Positions 1 through 7,309 are shown, counted from the first letter of the stretch. The stretch is 15,965 nt of DNA from Puniceicoccales bacterium (GCA_031279675.1 JAITIB010000047.1:1-15965), one strand, 5' to 3'. A program made the numbers and translations. The notes: generated by a model from the letters alone, not told the origin.

Positions 1-141
1 GCCGCCAAAGAACGCGTTTAGCCCCCCAAAACCTCCCCGCGTCTTCGGATTGGAATAACGCCCCCGTTAAACAAACGGCGATTTCCGAGCGAAGCGACAA
101 GACCGGGCGCGAAGCGAACCGGAACAATCGCCTTCGCGAAA

Positions 142-168
142 GCGGCGATGAATCGCCGCACTCCATAA
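142..168 (-). repeat. Short hairpin repeat, copy A
   Basis: Read on the minus strand this is TTATGGAGTGCGG running directly into an inverted repeat whose 8-base arms (142-149 and 152-159) flank a 2-base loop. The same lead-in recurs at 197 and 291 on the plus strand, each time followed by a different hairpin. I recall similar repeat lead-ins dispersed through Opitutaceae genomes, but could not check this. Confidence 0.6.
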
Positions 169-196
169 TTAGACGCATTATTGAGGCGGCGTCCGG

Positions 197-225
197 TTAT
201 GGAGTGCGGGAGTGCGTGTCCGCAC
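197..225 (+). repeat. Short hairpin repeat, copy B
   Basis: The lead-in TTATGGAGTGCGG matches copy A exactly over 13 bases. It overlaps a 6-base inverted repeat, GTGCGG at 204-209 and CCGCAC at 220-225. The hairpin arm sequence differs from copy A, so the lead-in is conserved and the stem is variable. Confidence 0.6.
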
Positions 226-290
226 GGGACTTTGCCGGACTGCGTCCGGTTCCGCCTGCGGCGGGAGGTTCCGCAAACAACGCGCCCAGG

Positions 291-317
291 TTATGGAATG
301 CGGGACTTTAGTCCCGG
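291..317 (+). repeat. Short hairpin repeat, copy C
   Basis: TTATGGAATGCGG differs from copies A and B by one base and leads into a 7-base perfect stem, CGGGACT (301-307) and AGTCCCG (310-316), with a 2-base loop. The copy lies 56 bases past the thrS stop codon. The short open frame through copies B and C is probably not a gene. Confidence 0.6.
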
Positions 318-372
318 TTTGGTTTTGGCGAAATATTGCCGGGAGGGAGGAGCTGAATTTTCCCGTTTCGGG

Positions 373-2280
373 TTAGGCGTGGTTTGGCAGGCGGCGTTCG
401 CGGATTTCGGCGAGGAGTTTTTCAACAAATGCGTCGAAGGGGTGGGTGCCTTCGAGGGTTTTGTCCGCGCGTGAACGCACGGAGACGGAGCCTGTTTCCT
501 TTTCCTTGGCGCCGAGAACGAGCATGTGGGGGATTTTGTCCAGCTCGGCGCGGCGGATTTTGGCGCCGAGTTTGTCGCTGTGCGTGTCCACGCTGGCGCG
601 CACGCCGAGGGTTTTCAGTGTGGTGGCGAGCGCGGTGGCGTGTGCGTTGAGCTCGTCGTTGAGGGGGAGGATGCGCGCTTGTTCGGGGGCGAGCCATGTG
701 GGGAAGGTGCCGGCGAAGTGTTCGATGAGCACGCCGCAAAAACGTTCGAGCGAGCCGAAGGGGGCGCGGTGGATCATCACCGGGCGGTGCGGTTTGTTGT
801 CGGCGCCTGTGTAGGTGAGGTCAAAGCGTTCGGGCAGGTTGTAGTCCACCTGCACGGTGCCGAGCTGCCATTCGCGTCCGATGACGTCCTTGACGACGAA
901 GTCGATTTTGGGGCCGTAAAAGGCGGCCTCGCCCGGCTCTTCGCTGAAGGGTACGCCGAGGGTGCGCGCGGCGTCGCGGCAGGCGGCCTCGGCCTTGTCC
1001 CAGTTTTCCGGCTTGCCGGTGTATTTGTCCGAGTCGGGGTTGCGCAGGCCGACGCGCACGCGGTAGTCGGTGATGCCGAGTGTGGTGAGCACTGTTTTGA
1101 CGAGGGCGAGGCAGCCGCGGATTTCATCGGCCACTTGGTCTTCGGTGCAAAAGAGGTGGGCGTCGTCCTGGGTGAAGCCGCGCACGCGCGTCATGCCGTT
1201 GAGTTCGCCGGACTGTTCCCAGCGGTAAACGGTGCCGAACTCGGCGAGGCGCACGGGGAGGTCGCGGTAGGAGTGCGGTGAGGTGGCGTAGATTTTGATG
1301 TGGTGCGGGCAGTTCATCGGTTTGAGCAGGAAGCCGTCGAGCAGGCTTTCGTCCGGGAGGACGCGTTCGGCGCCGATGGTGTCGGTGCCCGTGCGCGCGT
1401 TCACGCTTTCGCGGAATCTGGCTGAAACGGCCTCGAGGCGCGAGGTGAGGTCGCAACATGTGCAGCCTTCGGTCGCTATGCGGGCGAGCTGGTCGGGGTC
1501 GGCGAGGGGGGTGAACTGGGATTCTTTGTAGTAGGGGAAGTGCCCCGAGGTTTTGTAGAGGGCGAGTTTGCCGATGTGCGGCGTGACCACCTGCTGGTAG
1601 CCCTGCTTGCGCAGTTCCTCCCCGATAAAATTCTGCAATTCCTGTCGGATGACGGTGCCGTTCGGAAGCCAGAGCACGAGTCCTTGACCCACGTCCTCGT
1701 CCACGTGAAAGAGGTGCAATTCGCGCCCGAGTTTGCGGTGATCGCGCTTTTTCGCCTCCTCCAGATTGTGCAAGTGCTGTTCGAGCTCGTCCCTTGAGGC
1801 AAACGCGGTGCCGTAAATGCGCTGCAACTGCTTGTTTTTCTCATCCCCGCGATGGTAGGAGCCGGCGATGCTGAGGAGTTTGAGAGCCTTGACCTGCGAG
1901 GTGTAGCGCACGTGCGTGCCGGCGCACAGGTCGAGGAACTCGCCGTTGCGATAGAAACTGATGGGCTCGCCCTCGGGAATGTCGGCCAGGCGCCCCAGTT
2001 TGTAGGCGGCTTGTCCAAAGGTCTGAATGTGGTTCGCCGCCTCGTCGCGCGAGCACTCAAAGCGCTCGAATTTCTGGTTTTCCTTCACGATTTTTTTCAT
2101 CTCCGCCTCAATGCGCTCCAGGTCCTCGGGCGTGAATTTGTGTTCGCAGTCAAAATCGTAATAGAATCCGGCGTCCGTCGGCGGGCCGATGTCGAGCTTT
2201 GCCTGCGGAAACAGGCGCAGGACGGCAGCCGCAAGAATGTGCGCGGCGGAATGGCGGATCTCTTGGAGTGGCGTCATCAT
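373..2280 (-). CDS. thrS: Threonyl-tRNA synthetase lacking the TGS domain
   Basis: Charges tRNA-Thr in the cytoplasm. The 635-residue product begins almost at once with the editing-domain motif HSAAH (His10, His14) and its partner Cys119 in LDLCAGTHV. The class II core follows, with zinc ligands Cys324 (MNCPHH), His375 (DDAH) and His504 (IHRAPFG), then motif 3 and the anticodon-binding domain. Start chosen at the ATG at 2280. The frame is open to 2499, but that extension overlaps xerD in another frame and contains nothing like a TGS domain, which normally occupies the first ~60 residues. Overall length is still near normal because residues ~260-316 form an insert between the KESQFTP and LLKPMNCP blocks, containing a CTCC cluster (Cys273, 275, 276). 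A GGAG lies 13 bases before the ATG. The gene sits 64 bp behind xerD on the same strand, possibly co-transcribed. Confidence 0.97.
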   Translation of the reverse strand: MMTPLQEIRHSAAHILAAAVLRLFPQAKLDIGPPTDAGFYYDFDCEHKFTPEDLERIEAEMKKIVKENQKFERFECSRDEAANHIQTFGQAAYKLGRLADIPEGEPISFYRNGEFLDLCAGTHVRYTSQVKALKLLSIAGSYHRGDEKNKQLQRIYGTAFASRDELEQHLHNLEEAKKRDHRKLGRELHLFHVDEDVGQGLVLWLPNGTVIRQELQNFIGEELRKQGYQQVVTPHIGKLALYKTSGHFPYYKESQFTPLADPDQLARIATEGCTCCDLTSRLEAVSARFRESVNARTGTDTIGAERVLPDESLLDGFLLKPMNCPHHIKIYATSPHSYRDLPVRLAEFGTVYRWEQSGELNGMTRVRGFTQDDAHLFCTEDQVADEIRGCLALVKTVLTTLGITDYRVRVGLRNPDSDKYTGKPENWDKAEAACRDAARTLGVPFSEEPGEAAFYGPKIDFVVKDVIGREWQLGTVQVDYNLPERFDLTYTGADNKPHRPVMIHRAPFGSLERFCGVLIEHFAGTFPTWLAPEQARILPLNDELNAHATALATTLKTLGVRASVDTHSDKLGAKIRRAELDKIPHMLVLGAKEKETGSVSVRSRADKTLEGTHPFDAFVEKLLAEIRERRLPNHA

Positions 2281-2344
2281 GGTGTCGTAAAAGCTCCACA
2301 AAAAATCCCCCTCCGCCGACGGGCAACGCAAATCCAACGCGCGC

Positions 2345-3271
2345 TCACGCTCCGGGTTTCGCCACGGACATGCGGCTGCGCGGGTGGGCGCGCGTGTGCG
2401 CCTTGAGCAACTGTGTCTTCTCCAGCGCCGTGTAAATCTGGGTGGTCGATATGTCCGCATGGCCCAGCATTTCCTGGATGGCGCGCAAATCGGCGCCATT
2501 GGCGAGCAGGTGCGTGGCGAACGAGTGCCGTAGCGCGTGCGGTTTCACCTTTCGGGCAAGGCCCGCGCTTCGCGCGTATTCCCGCAAGTGCACCCAGAAG
2601 GTCTTTCGTGAGATCGCCCTTCCCCATTCGCTAAGGAAAAGCGCGGAGCCGGTGTGTTTTTTCACAAAATGCGCCCTCCCCTCCTCCGACAAATAAGCGC
2701 GCAACGCCTCCAGTGCCTTCGAGCCCACCGGAACCACGCGCTCCTTGCCGCCCTTGCCCAGCACACGCAGGAAGCCCTCGTCCAAGTCCGCGGATTGCAG
2801 CTGCAACCCGCACAGCTCCGAAACGCGCAACCCGCTCCCATACATGAGCTCCAGCATCGCCCTGTCGCGCAAACCCAGTGGCGTCGTGAGGTCCGGCGCC
2901 GCCAGCAAGGCCGCGATATCGTCCCCGGTCAGCGTGCCGGGCAGCTTGCGGCGCGTCCGCGGACGTTCCGCCAAAGCCGTGAAATCATCGTTGCGAACGC
3001 CACTCGACACGAGGTGGATGGCAAACGTGCGCAACGCGCTCAATTTGCGCGTCACCGAATGCGCATCCAAGGCCGCGCCACCGGACAAGGTCCGCAGCCA
3101 GCACGAGACATCGTCTTGGGAAACTGCGCTCCACGCCCTGCGCTTGCGCGCGGCGGCAAAGGCGGCAAATTGCAAAAGGTCTTTCTCATAGGCAACGGCG
3201 GTGTTTTTTGACAAACCACGCTCCATGAGAAGGACGGCGATAAAATCATCCACCCCGTCCTGCATAGCCAT
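2345..3271 (-). CDS. xerD: Tyrosine recombinase XerD
   Basis: Site-specific recombinase that, with XerC, resolves chromosome dimers at dif. From the ATG at 3271 the product has 308 residues: an N-terminal SAM-like core-binding domain (~7-90) and a C-terminal catalytic domain. The active-site set is complete: Arg149 (SGLRVSEL), Lys173 (LGKGGKER), His245 and Arg248 (HALRHSFATHL), His271 (LGHADISTTQIY), Tyr280. With this start the numbering is one off E. coli XerD, which favours it over the upstream ATG at 3310 (321 residues). Neither start has a Shine-Dalgarno sequence. The C-terminal half resembles XerD more than XerC (TFW, DLR and STTQIYT blocks). No phage or integron genes are nearby, so a chromosomal housekeeping role is more likely than a mobile-element integrase. 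Confidence 0.92.
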   Translation of the reverse strand: MAMQDGVDDFIAVLLMERGLSKNTAVAYEKDLLQFAAFAAARKRRAWSAVSQDDVSCWLRTLSGGAALDAHSVTRKLSALRTFAIHLVSSGVRNDDFTALAERPRTRRKLPGTLTGDDIAALLAAPDLTTPLGLRDRAMLELMYGSGLRVSELCGLQLQSADLDEGFLRVLGKGGKERVVPVGSKALEALRAYLSEEGRAHFVKKHTGSALFLSEWGRAISRKTFWVHLREYARSAGLARKVKPHALRHSFATHLLANGADLRAIQEMLGHADISTTQIYTALEKTQLLKAHTRAHPRSRMSVAKPGA

Positions 3272-3477
3272 GGGAAGCGTGGAAACAATGGCCTTGGCGC
3301 AACGCGTCATGACGGTGAACGAAAACCGCCCGTCCGCCCCAAGTCACTCACAAACCCCTCACACCAACATCCGGGGCATCCCAAAAATTTTAACGGGAAA
3401 TAAATGGAACGCCACGCCTCCAACGCTGTCGCAGCTTGGACACCTCAAACCGAGCAACGAATCAATCATCCATTCCA

Positions 3478-4044
3478 ATGAAAGCCACCACCGCCACCCA
3501 CCAACCTCTCGCCATCCTTCGCTGGAACGAGCACCGCCTCTACATTTGGAGCACCGCTTACGCCGCCGCCGGACTTGCCCTGCCGCAACTCACACACCTC
3601 GTTCCCCACGGCGGGCAAATCTTCCTCCCTCTCTACCTCTTCACGCTCATCGCCACGCTTGCCCACGGTTGGCGCGCAGGGCTCCTCACCGCGGTTGCCA
3701 CGCCTCTGCTCAACCACATCCTCTTTGCAATGCCCCCCGCCATTGTCCTGCCACCCATCCTTGCAAAATCACTTCTCATCGTCGCCCTGTGCGCGCTTCC
3801 CCAACGCCACCTCCACAAACACCCCGTCACCACCCTCGCCCTGATCATCTTCGGCTATCAAATCCTCGGCGGCAGCCTCCAATGGGCATTGACGGGCAAT
3901 CCCGCCGCCATCCATCAAGACATCACCACCGGCTGGCCCGGGCTTGCCATCCAACTCTTCGCCGCAGTCGCCGTTTTCTACTTTTTCATCAAGAAACAAC
4001 ACTCAGTCCCCCACCCCCGCACCACCGTATCCCGCCAGGCCTGA
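3478..4044 (+). CDS. Putative ECF transporter S component (substrate unknown)
   Basis: A 188-residue, very hydrophobic protein with about five to six predicted membrane segments (roughly residues 20-40, 45-65, 68-85, 88-108, 120-138, 150-170) and a basic C-terminus. Segment pattern and blocks such as HGGQIFLPLYLFTLI and GLLTAVATPLLNHILF resemble small substrate-binding S components of energy-coupling-factor vitamin transporters. In those systems the S protein captures a micronutrient and a shared EcfA/A'/T module drives import. No A or T component is present here, consistent with a group II solitary S gene. The start is the ATG at 3478 after an A/C-rich leader. An in-frame ATG at 3436 would add 14 polar residues. 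The phosphoribosyltransferase 12 bp downstream suggests that the imported compound, or a precursor of it, is a base that becomes ribosylated. The family call rests on resemblance only. Confidence 0.68.
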   Translation: MKATTATHQPLAILRWNEHRLYIWSTAYAAAGLALPQLTHLVPHGGQIFLPLYLFTLIATLAHGWRAGLLTAVATPLLNHILFAMPPAIVLPPILAKSLLIVALCALPQRHLHKHPVTTLALIIFGYQILGGSLQWALTGNPAAIHQDITTGWPGLAIQLFAAVAVFYFFIKKQHSVPHPRTTVSRQA

Positions 4045-4056
4045 CCTTCACGCCCA

Positions 4057-4464
4057 ATGTCAACGCCCCCGCACAGCTTTGACGAAATCATGCAACGTCT
4101 TGCCCAACTCTCCTTTGGCGAGCGTTACGACATGATAGTCGCCATTGCCAACGGGGGAATCCTCCCCGCAGCGCTCCTCCACGAACGCCTCCCGCACCTC
4201 CCCGTCCACCTCCTGCACATCAACTGGCGAAACACCGATAACACCCCGCGCGGCCCCATGCCCACGCTCCAACACCCGCCCAGCTTTGACCCCGTCCGCA
4301 AAAACATCCTCCTTGCCGAGGACCGCATCAAGACTGGCACCACACAGCGATACGCCCGCCAGGTGCTCCACACCGCCAACCTCATCCATACCTTCGCCAT
4401 CAACGGCGACGCCGACTACGCCCTCTACAACGAACCCTGCTTTCCCCTCCCGTGGCGGTTCTGA
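4057..4464 (+). CDS. Small phosphoribosyltransferase-fold protein
   Basis: A 135-residue cytoplasmic protein of the type I phosphoribosyltransferase fold. The PPi-loop-like segment VAIANGGILPAALL lies near residues 28-41. The PRPP-binding loop is ILLAEDRIKTGTT near residues 87-99, with the acidic pair Glu-Asp and the TGTT turn expected of the family. It is shorter than hypoxanthine or orotate PRTases and has no obvious hood domain, so the base specificity cannot be read. The C-terminal stretch FAINGDADYALYNEP matches, from memory, small PRTases of Bacteroidetes next to ECF S-component genes. It starts 12 bp after the putative S component and is almost certainly in the same transcript. No Shine-Dalgarno precedes the ATG. 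The catalytic role (base plus PRPP to nucleotide and PPi) is family knowledge; the substrate is unknown. Confidence 0.75.
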   Translation: MSTPPHSFDEIMQRLAQLSFGERYDMIVAIANGGILPAALLHERLPHLPVHLLHINWRNTDNTPRGPMPTLQHPPSFDPVRKNILLAEDRIKTGTTQRYARQVLHTANLIHTFAINGDADYALYNEPCFPLPWRF

Positions 4465-4542
4465 AAAACACTTTCAAAGACAAACAACCCCCGCAGAAAA
4501 AAAACAACACCATCACCAAAAACCAACAACATCACCGTTACC
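4465..4542 (+). promoter_or_regulatory. A/C-rich, G-poor leader of the DUF362 gene
   Basis: The 78 bases before the ATG are dominated by A and C, with only a handful of G and T, in an otherwise GC-rich region. They contain no Shine-Dalgarno sequence and end in ACC before the ATG. Such a sequence would leave the initiation region unfolded. The same composition precedes infC and the HU gene. Its role as a translation enhancer is inference. Confidence 0.4.
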
Positions 4543-5511
4543 ATGAACACCACCACCCGGCGCAATTTCCTTAAAACCGGCATCGCCCTCGGCGCCGCCC
4601 TCACACTCCGCGAGGCCAACAACCCGCTCTTCGCCGCACCCGACACCCCCGCCTCCACCGCGCTCCAGACCGGCCCGGACGGCAAACCCATGCTCGTGGC
4701 CGTCCGCGACGGCACCCGCGCATCCATGCTTGATCGCGCACTTCAGGCGCTTGGCGGCATTGAACGCTTCGTCAAGAAAGGCCAGAGTGTCGTCATCAAG
4801 CCCAACGTCGCATGGGATGTCCCACCCGAGCGCTCCGCGTGCACCCACCCCGAGGTCGTCGGACGCCTCGTCGAGCTCTGCATCAAGGCCGGGGCAAAGA
4901 AGGTCTCCGTCTTTGACCGCACCTGCGACCAGCCCCGCGACAACTCCCCGCGCTGCTACGACACCAGCGGCGTGCGCCCCGCGGTTCTCAAGGCCGGCGG
5001 CGTCATGGTGAGCGGCAACGACGAAACCCTTTACCGCGAAGTCAAGCTCCCGCGCGGCGTCCGCCTTCAAGACACAAAAGTCCACAGCCTCATATTGGAA
5101 AGCGACGTGTTCATCAACGTCCCCGTGCTCAAGCACCACCACGGCGCCACCATAACCGCCGCGATGAAAAACCTCATGGGCGCCATCTGGGACCGCCGAT
5201 TCTACCACAGCAACGACCTCCACCAATGCATCGCCGATTTCATCTCCCATCCCAAGCTTCGGCCCACGCTCAACATCACGGACGCCTACGCCCCGATGGT
5301 GCGCAACGGCCCCCGGGGCAAGAGCGTCGAAGATGTTGTGGAAATGAAAACCCTGCTCGCCTCGACCGATATCGTCGCCATAGACGCCGCATCGGCCCGG
5401 ATGCTCGACCATGCCGAGGACGCGATTCCACATGTGAGGATCGCCGCCGCCGCCGGTTACGGCACCTGCAAGCTCGGCACACTCAAGATCGAACGCATCC
5501 GCATGGCCTGA
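4543..5511 (+). CDS. Tat-exported DUF362 domain protein
   Basis: A 322-residue protein starting with a twin-arginine signal (TTRRNFLKTG, arginines 6 and 7, then a hydrophobic stretch to ~22 and likely cleavage after LFAA). The mature part is a DUF362 domain: VVIKPNVAWD, then a THPEVVGRLVELC helix, AGAKKVSVFDRT, and the VFINVPVLKHHHGATITAAMKNLMG block, which is the most characteristic. Cysteines occur in RSACTHPE, RTCDQ, PRCYD and GYGTCKLG and might bind a metal or cluster. Tat export would fit folding around a cofactor before export, but this is inference. The biochemical function of DUF362 is unknown. It lies 78 bp after the PRTase behind an extremely A/C-rich leader, so it may be co-transcribed or have its own promoter. 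The terminator at 5542-5571 ends the unit. Confidence 0.86.
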   Translation: MNTTTRRNFLKTGIALGAALTLREANNPLFAAPDTPASTALQTGPDGKPMLVAVRDGTRASMLDRALQALGGIERFVKKGQSVVIKPNVAWDVPPERSACTHPEVVGRLVELCIKAGAKKVSVFDRTCDQPRDNSPRCYDTSGVRPAVLKAGGVMVSGNDETLYREVKLPRGVRLQDTKVHSLILESDVFINVPVLKHHHGATITAAMKNLMGAIWDRRFYHSNDLHQCIADFISHPKLRPTLNITDAYAPMVRNGPRGKSVEDVVEMKTLLASTDIVAIDAASARMLDHAEDAIPHVRIAAAAGYGTCKLGTLKIERIRMA

Positions 5512-5541
5512 CCGCGACGGAATGTCATCAAGCCTTGAAAG

Positions 5542-5571
5542 ACACGGGCGTTTTTAACCCCGTGTTTTTTT
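5542..5571 (+). terminator. Rho-independent terminator after the DUF362 gene
   Basis: A perfect 7-bp stem, ACACGGG (5542-5548) and CCCGTGT (5559-5565), is followed by T residues to 5571. It is placed 30 bases after the DUF362 stop. On the minus strand the run after the stem is only CTTTC, so it would end the convergent amidase transcript poorly. Confidence 0.85.
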
Positions 5572-5572
5572 G

Positions 5573-6601
5573 TCAGCGCCCTGCGACAAGCTTGTTCAAG
5601 ATCTGCTGGTAGCGCGCGATGCCGTCGGCGATGCCCTGCGCGATTTTCTCGCGGTAAGCGCCCGTCCGGACAAGCGCGGCCTCGGCGGGATTGTTCAAGA
5701 AACCGCACTCCACCAGCACCGCCGGACAAGTGGCGGTCTGGAGCACCTGAAAGCGCGCACGCCTCAGCCCGCGATCCTCCGCGCGCAATTTTGCCAGCAT
5801 TGCCGCATGGACGTGGTAACCCAGCAGGATGTTCCACGGGCCATTTTTGTGCCCGGGTTCCCGTGCACGAAGCTCGCTTGCAGTGGCACGACGGCGACTG
5901 TCGTTCGTCGAATGCTGCCCCTGCGGTGTCAAAACGTAAGACTCCACCCCGCTCACACTGGAAGTGTCGGCAGTGGAGTTAAAATGAATGCTCACAAAGA
6001 GATCGGCGTTGATTTTGCGCGCCAACGCGGCGCGGTCCACCAGCTCGACATAAACATCGGTGGTGCGCGTCAGGCTGACCTTGAGCCCGCGTTGCTCAAG
6101 AATGGCCTTGAGGCGGAGGGCAACGTCAAGCGTCATCGTTTTCTCCATCAAACCAAAACGCGAGGCGGTGTTGCCCGGGTCCTTGCCTCCATGCCCCGGA
6201 TCAAGCAATACGTGGCGGACGGGCCTGGCGGACGGCGCAGGGGAGGCAGGATTGGCGCGGGGGGCCATGATGGGCAAAAGGGTGTGTTCGTAATCGTGCC
6301 GGCGCAGATACGCGTTGCCATTGCCCTCGCTGACGGCAAACCCCAGCCAGACACGGGCGCCGTTGAGCGCGATGCAGGCTTTGTTGCGCTCAATCGACAC
6401 ACTGCTCCACTGGTTTTTCCAACGCGCAAGTTCCGACGCCCGCCCGCCCGGACGCTCAAGCGCGTAGCCCCAGTGGCGAAAAGTGTCGTGAAGATTGACT
6501 ATCCCCGTCGCGGATTGCGCGCCAAGCGGGGCAGCCGGCACAAAAAGGAGCGCCTGGACAACCAGCGTTGCAAAAAGAAAAATCCGGTGGCTTCGCGACA
6601 C
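5573..6601 (-). CDS. N-acetylmuramoyl-L-alanine amidase (Amidase_3)
   Basis: Zinc hydrolase that cuts the amide bond between MurNAc and the stem peptide, used in septum splitting and wall turnover. The 342-residue product has a signal peptide (residues 1-28, ending PLGAQS). Residues ~31-113 form an N-terminal domain resembling the Cu-amine-oxidase-N-like segment. A short Pro/Ala linker follows, then the catalytic domain ~128-338. All four catalytic positions are present: His137 (DPGHGG), Glu153 (LMEKT), His206 (SIHFN) and Glu298 (VECGF). The start is a GTG only 9 bp after the infC stop, without a clear Shine-Dalgarno, so translation may be coupled to infC. It resembles AmiA/AmiC in the catalytic domain, but the N-terminal domain is not a clear AMIN domain, so no symbol is given. 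Confidence 0.94.
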   Translation of the reverse strand: MSRSHRIFLFATLVVQALLFVPAAPLGAQSATGIVNLHDTFRHWGYALERPGGRASELARWKNQWSSVSIERNKACIALNGARVWLGFAVSEGNGNAYLRRHDYEHTLLPIMAPRANPASPAPSARPVRHVLLDPGHGGKDPGNTASRFGLMEKTMTLDVALRLKAILEQRGLKVSLTRTTDVYVELVDRAALARKINADLFVSIHFNSTADTSSVSGVESYVLTPQGQHSTNDSRRRATASELRAREPGHKNGPWNILLGYHVHAAMLAKLRAEDRGLRRARFQVLQTATCPAVLVECGFLNNPAEAALVRTGAYREKIAQGIADGIARYQQILNKLVAGR

Positions 6602-6610
6602 AGCACTTCA

Positions 6611-7309
6611 TCAGGACTCGCCAGCCTCGTCCTCATCATCCTCTTCCTCGTCGTCGGAGATGGGTTCGGCGGTGGCGTTGTGAACGAGCTTGCGCTTGTT
6701 TTGGGCGACGGGCGAAAGCGTTGTGGACATGGACCGCCCCATGAGGCGCGGGGGATAATCGGGAATGCCGACGTGGACGAGCTCGTCGAGGGCTTTTTTC
6801 ATGAGTTCCTGTCCGATTTCAGGATGGTCAAGCTCGCGAAAGCGGAAGGAAAGGATGAGTTTTATTTTGTGCCCGTGGTAGAGAAAGTTCTCGGCGCGGC
6901 GAACCTTGATCATGAGGTCGTGCACATCGCACCTGGGGCGAAGCTTGACTTCCTTCATGCGGGCGGCGCCCGCCTTCTGTTTCTTGAGCTTCTTGGATTC
7001 CTCGTATTGAAACTTCCCATAGTCCACGATGCGGCACACTGGCGGGCGCGCATTGGGGGCGATTTCCACAAGATCGAGCCCGAAATCGCGCGCCCGTTGC
7101 AAAGCCTCGCGTGTGGACATGAGCCCAACCTGGTTGCCATCAGGACCGATGACGCGGACTTCGATGGCACGGATGCGCTCGTTACGGCGGGGCGACTGGG
7201 GACCGTGATTGCGTGAATAACGCTCACGCCCCGAATCACGGTTACGAGTGTTGTTGCCGGAGCCAGGGTAATTCGGACGTGGAGCGCCAGTCTGCTGAGG
7301 AAGTGACAT
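6611..7309 (-). CDS. infC: Translation initiation factor IF-3
   Basis: Binds the 30S subunit, prevents 50S association and proofreads the initiator tRNA and start codon. The 232-residue product has the IF3 N domain at ~43-112 (RNERIRAIEVRVIGPDG, DLVEIAPNARPPVCRI), a lysine-rich linker, and the C domain at ~118-205. It is longer than the usual ~180 residues at both ends: about 42 Asn/Pro/Arg-rich residues precede the N domain, and a strongly acidic tail (SDDEEEDDEDE) ends it. It starts with ATG at 7309, not with the AUU used for autoregulation in enterobacteria. The usual partners rpmI and rplT do not follow; an amidase gene does. The leader is A/C-rich near the start codon and hairpin-rich further up, so post-transcriptional control is plausible. 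Confidence 0.97.
   Translation of the reverse strand: MSLPQQTGAPRPNYPGSGNNTRNRDSGRERYSRNHGPQSPRRNERIRAIEVRVIGPDGNQVGLMSTREALQRARDFGLDLVEIAPNARPPVCRIVDYGKFQYEESKKLKKQKAGAARMKEVKLRPRCDVHDLMIKVRRAENFLYHGHKIKLILSFRFRELDHPEIGQELMKKALDELVHVGIPDYPPRLMGRSMSTTLSPVAQNKRKLVHNATAEPISDDEEEDDEDEAGES

Larger units (their letters stand above)
1..372. other. Gene-free region downstream of thrS
   Basis: No convincing coding region was found here. The open frame at 181-474 (plus) is a translation of the hairpin repeats running into the antisense of thrS. The left 140 bases carry further short GC-rich direct and inverted motifs (for example gcgaagcg occurring twice near 93-116). No T-tract terminator for thrS is visible. 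A small CCCG-AAA-CGGG hairpin right after the thrS stop is not followed by T residues on the thrS strand. Confidence 0.6.

Noticed and set aside
181..474. Open frame of 97 codons on the plus strand
   Set aside because: It translates repeat copies B and C and then runs antisense into thrS. Its product is the low-complexity kind produced by this repeat family.
526..1281. 251-codon plus-strand open frame
   Set aside because: It is antisense to thrS and shows only codon-shadow composition.
2281..2499. N-terminal extension of thrS up to the ATG at 2499
   Set aside because: It overlaps xerD by about 155 bases, encodes an Arg-rich stretch unlike any ThrRS domain, and the conserved part begins right after the ATG at 2280.
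3385..3460. Cobalamin-riboswitch-like words (AACGGGAA near 3391, GCTGTCGCAGC near 3426) before the S-component gene
   Set aside because: The B12 box and CCACTG element are missing, and the spacing between the words does not fit. A covariance-model search (Rfam RF00174, RF01689) would settle it; a significant hit would reverse this.
4513..5433. 306-codon minus-strand open frame
   Set aside because: It is antisense to the DUF362 gene, with Val/Gly/Ala/Asp-rich sequence and no domain.
5570..7216. 548-codon plus-strand open frame
   Set aside because: It is antisense to the amidase and infC genes, which have complete family motifs. Long antisense frames are expected in GC-rich coding DNA.
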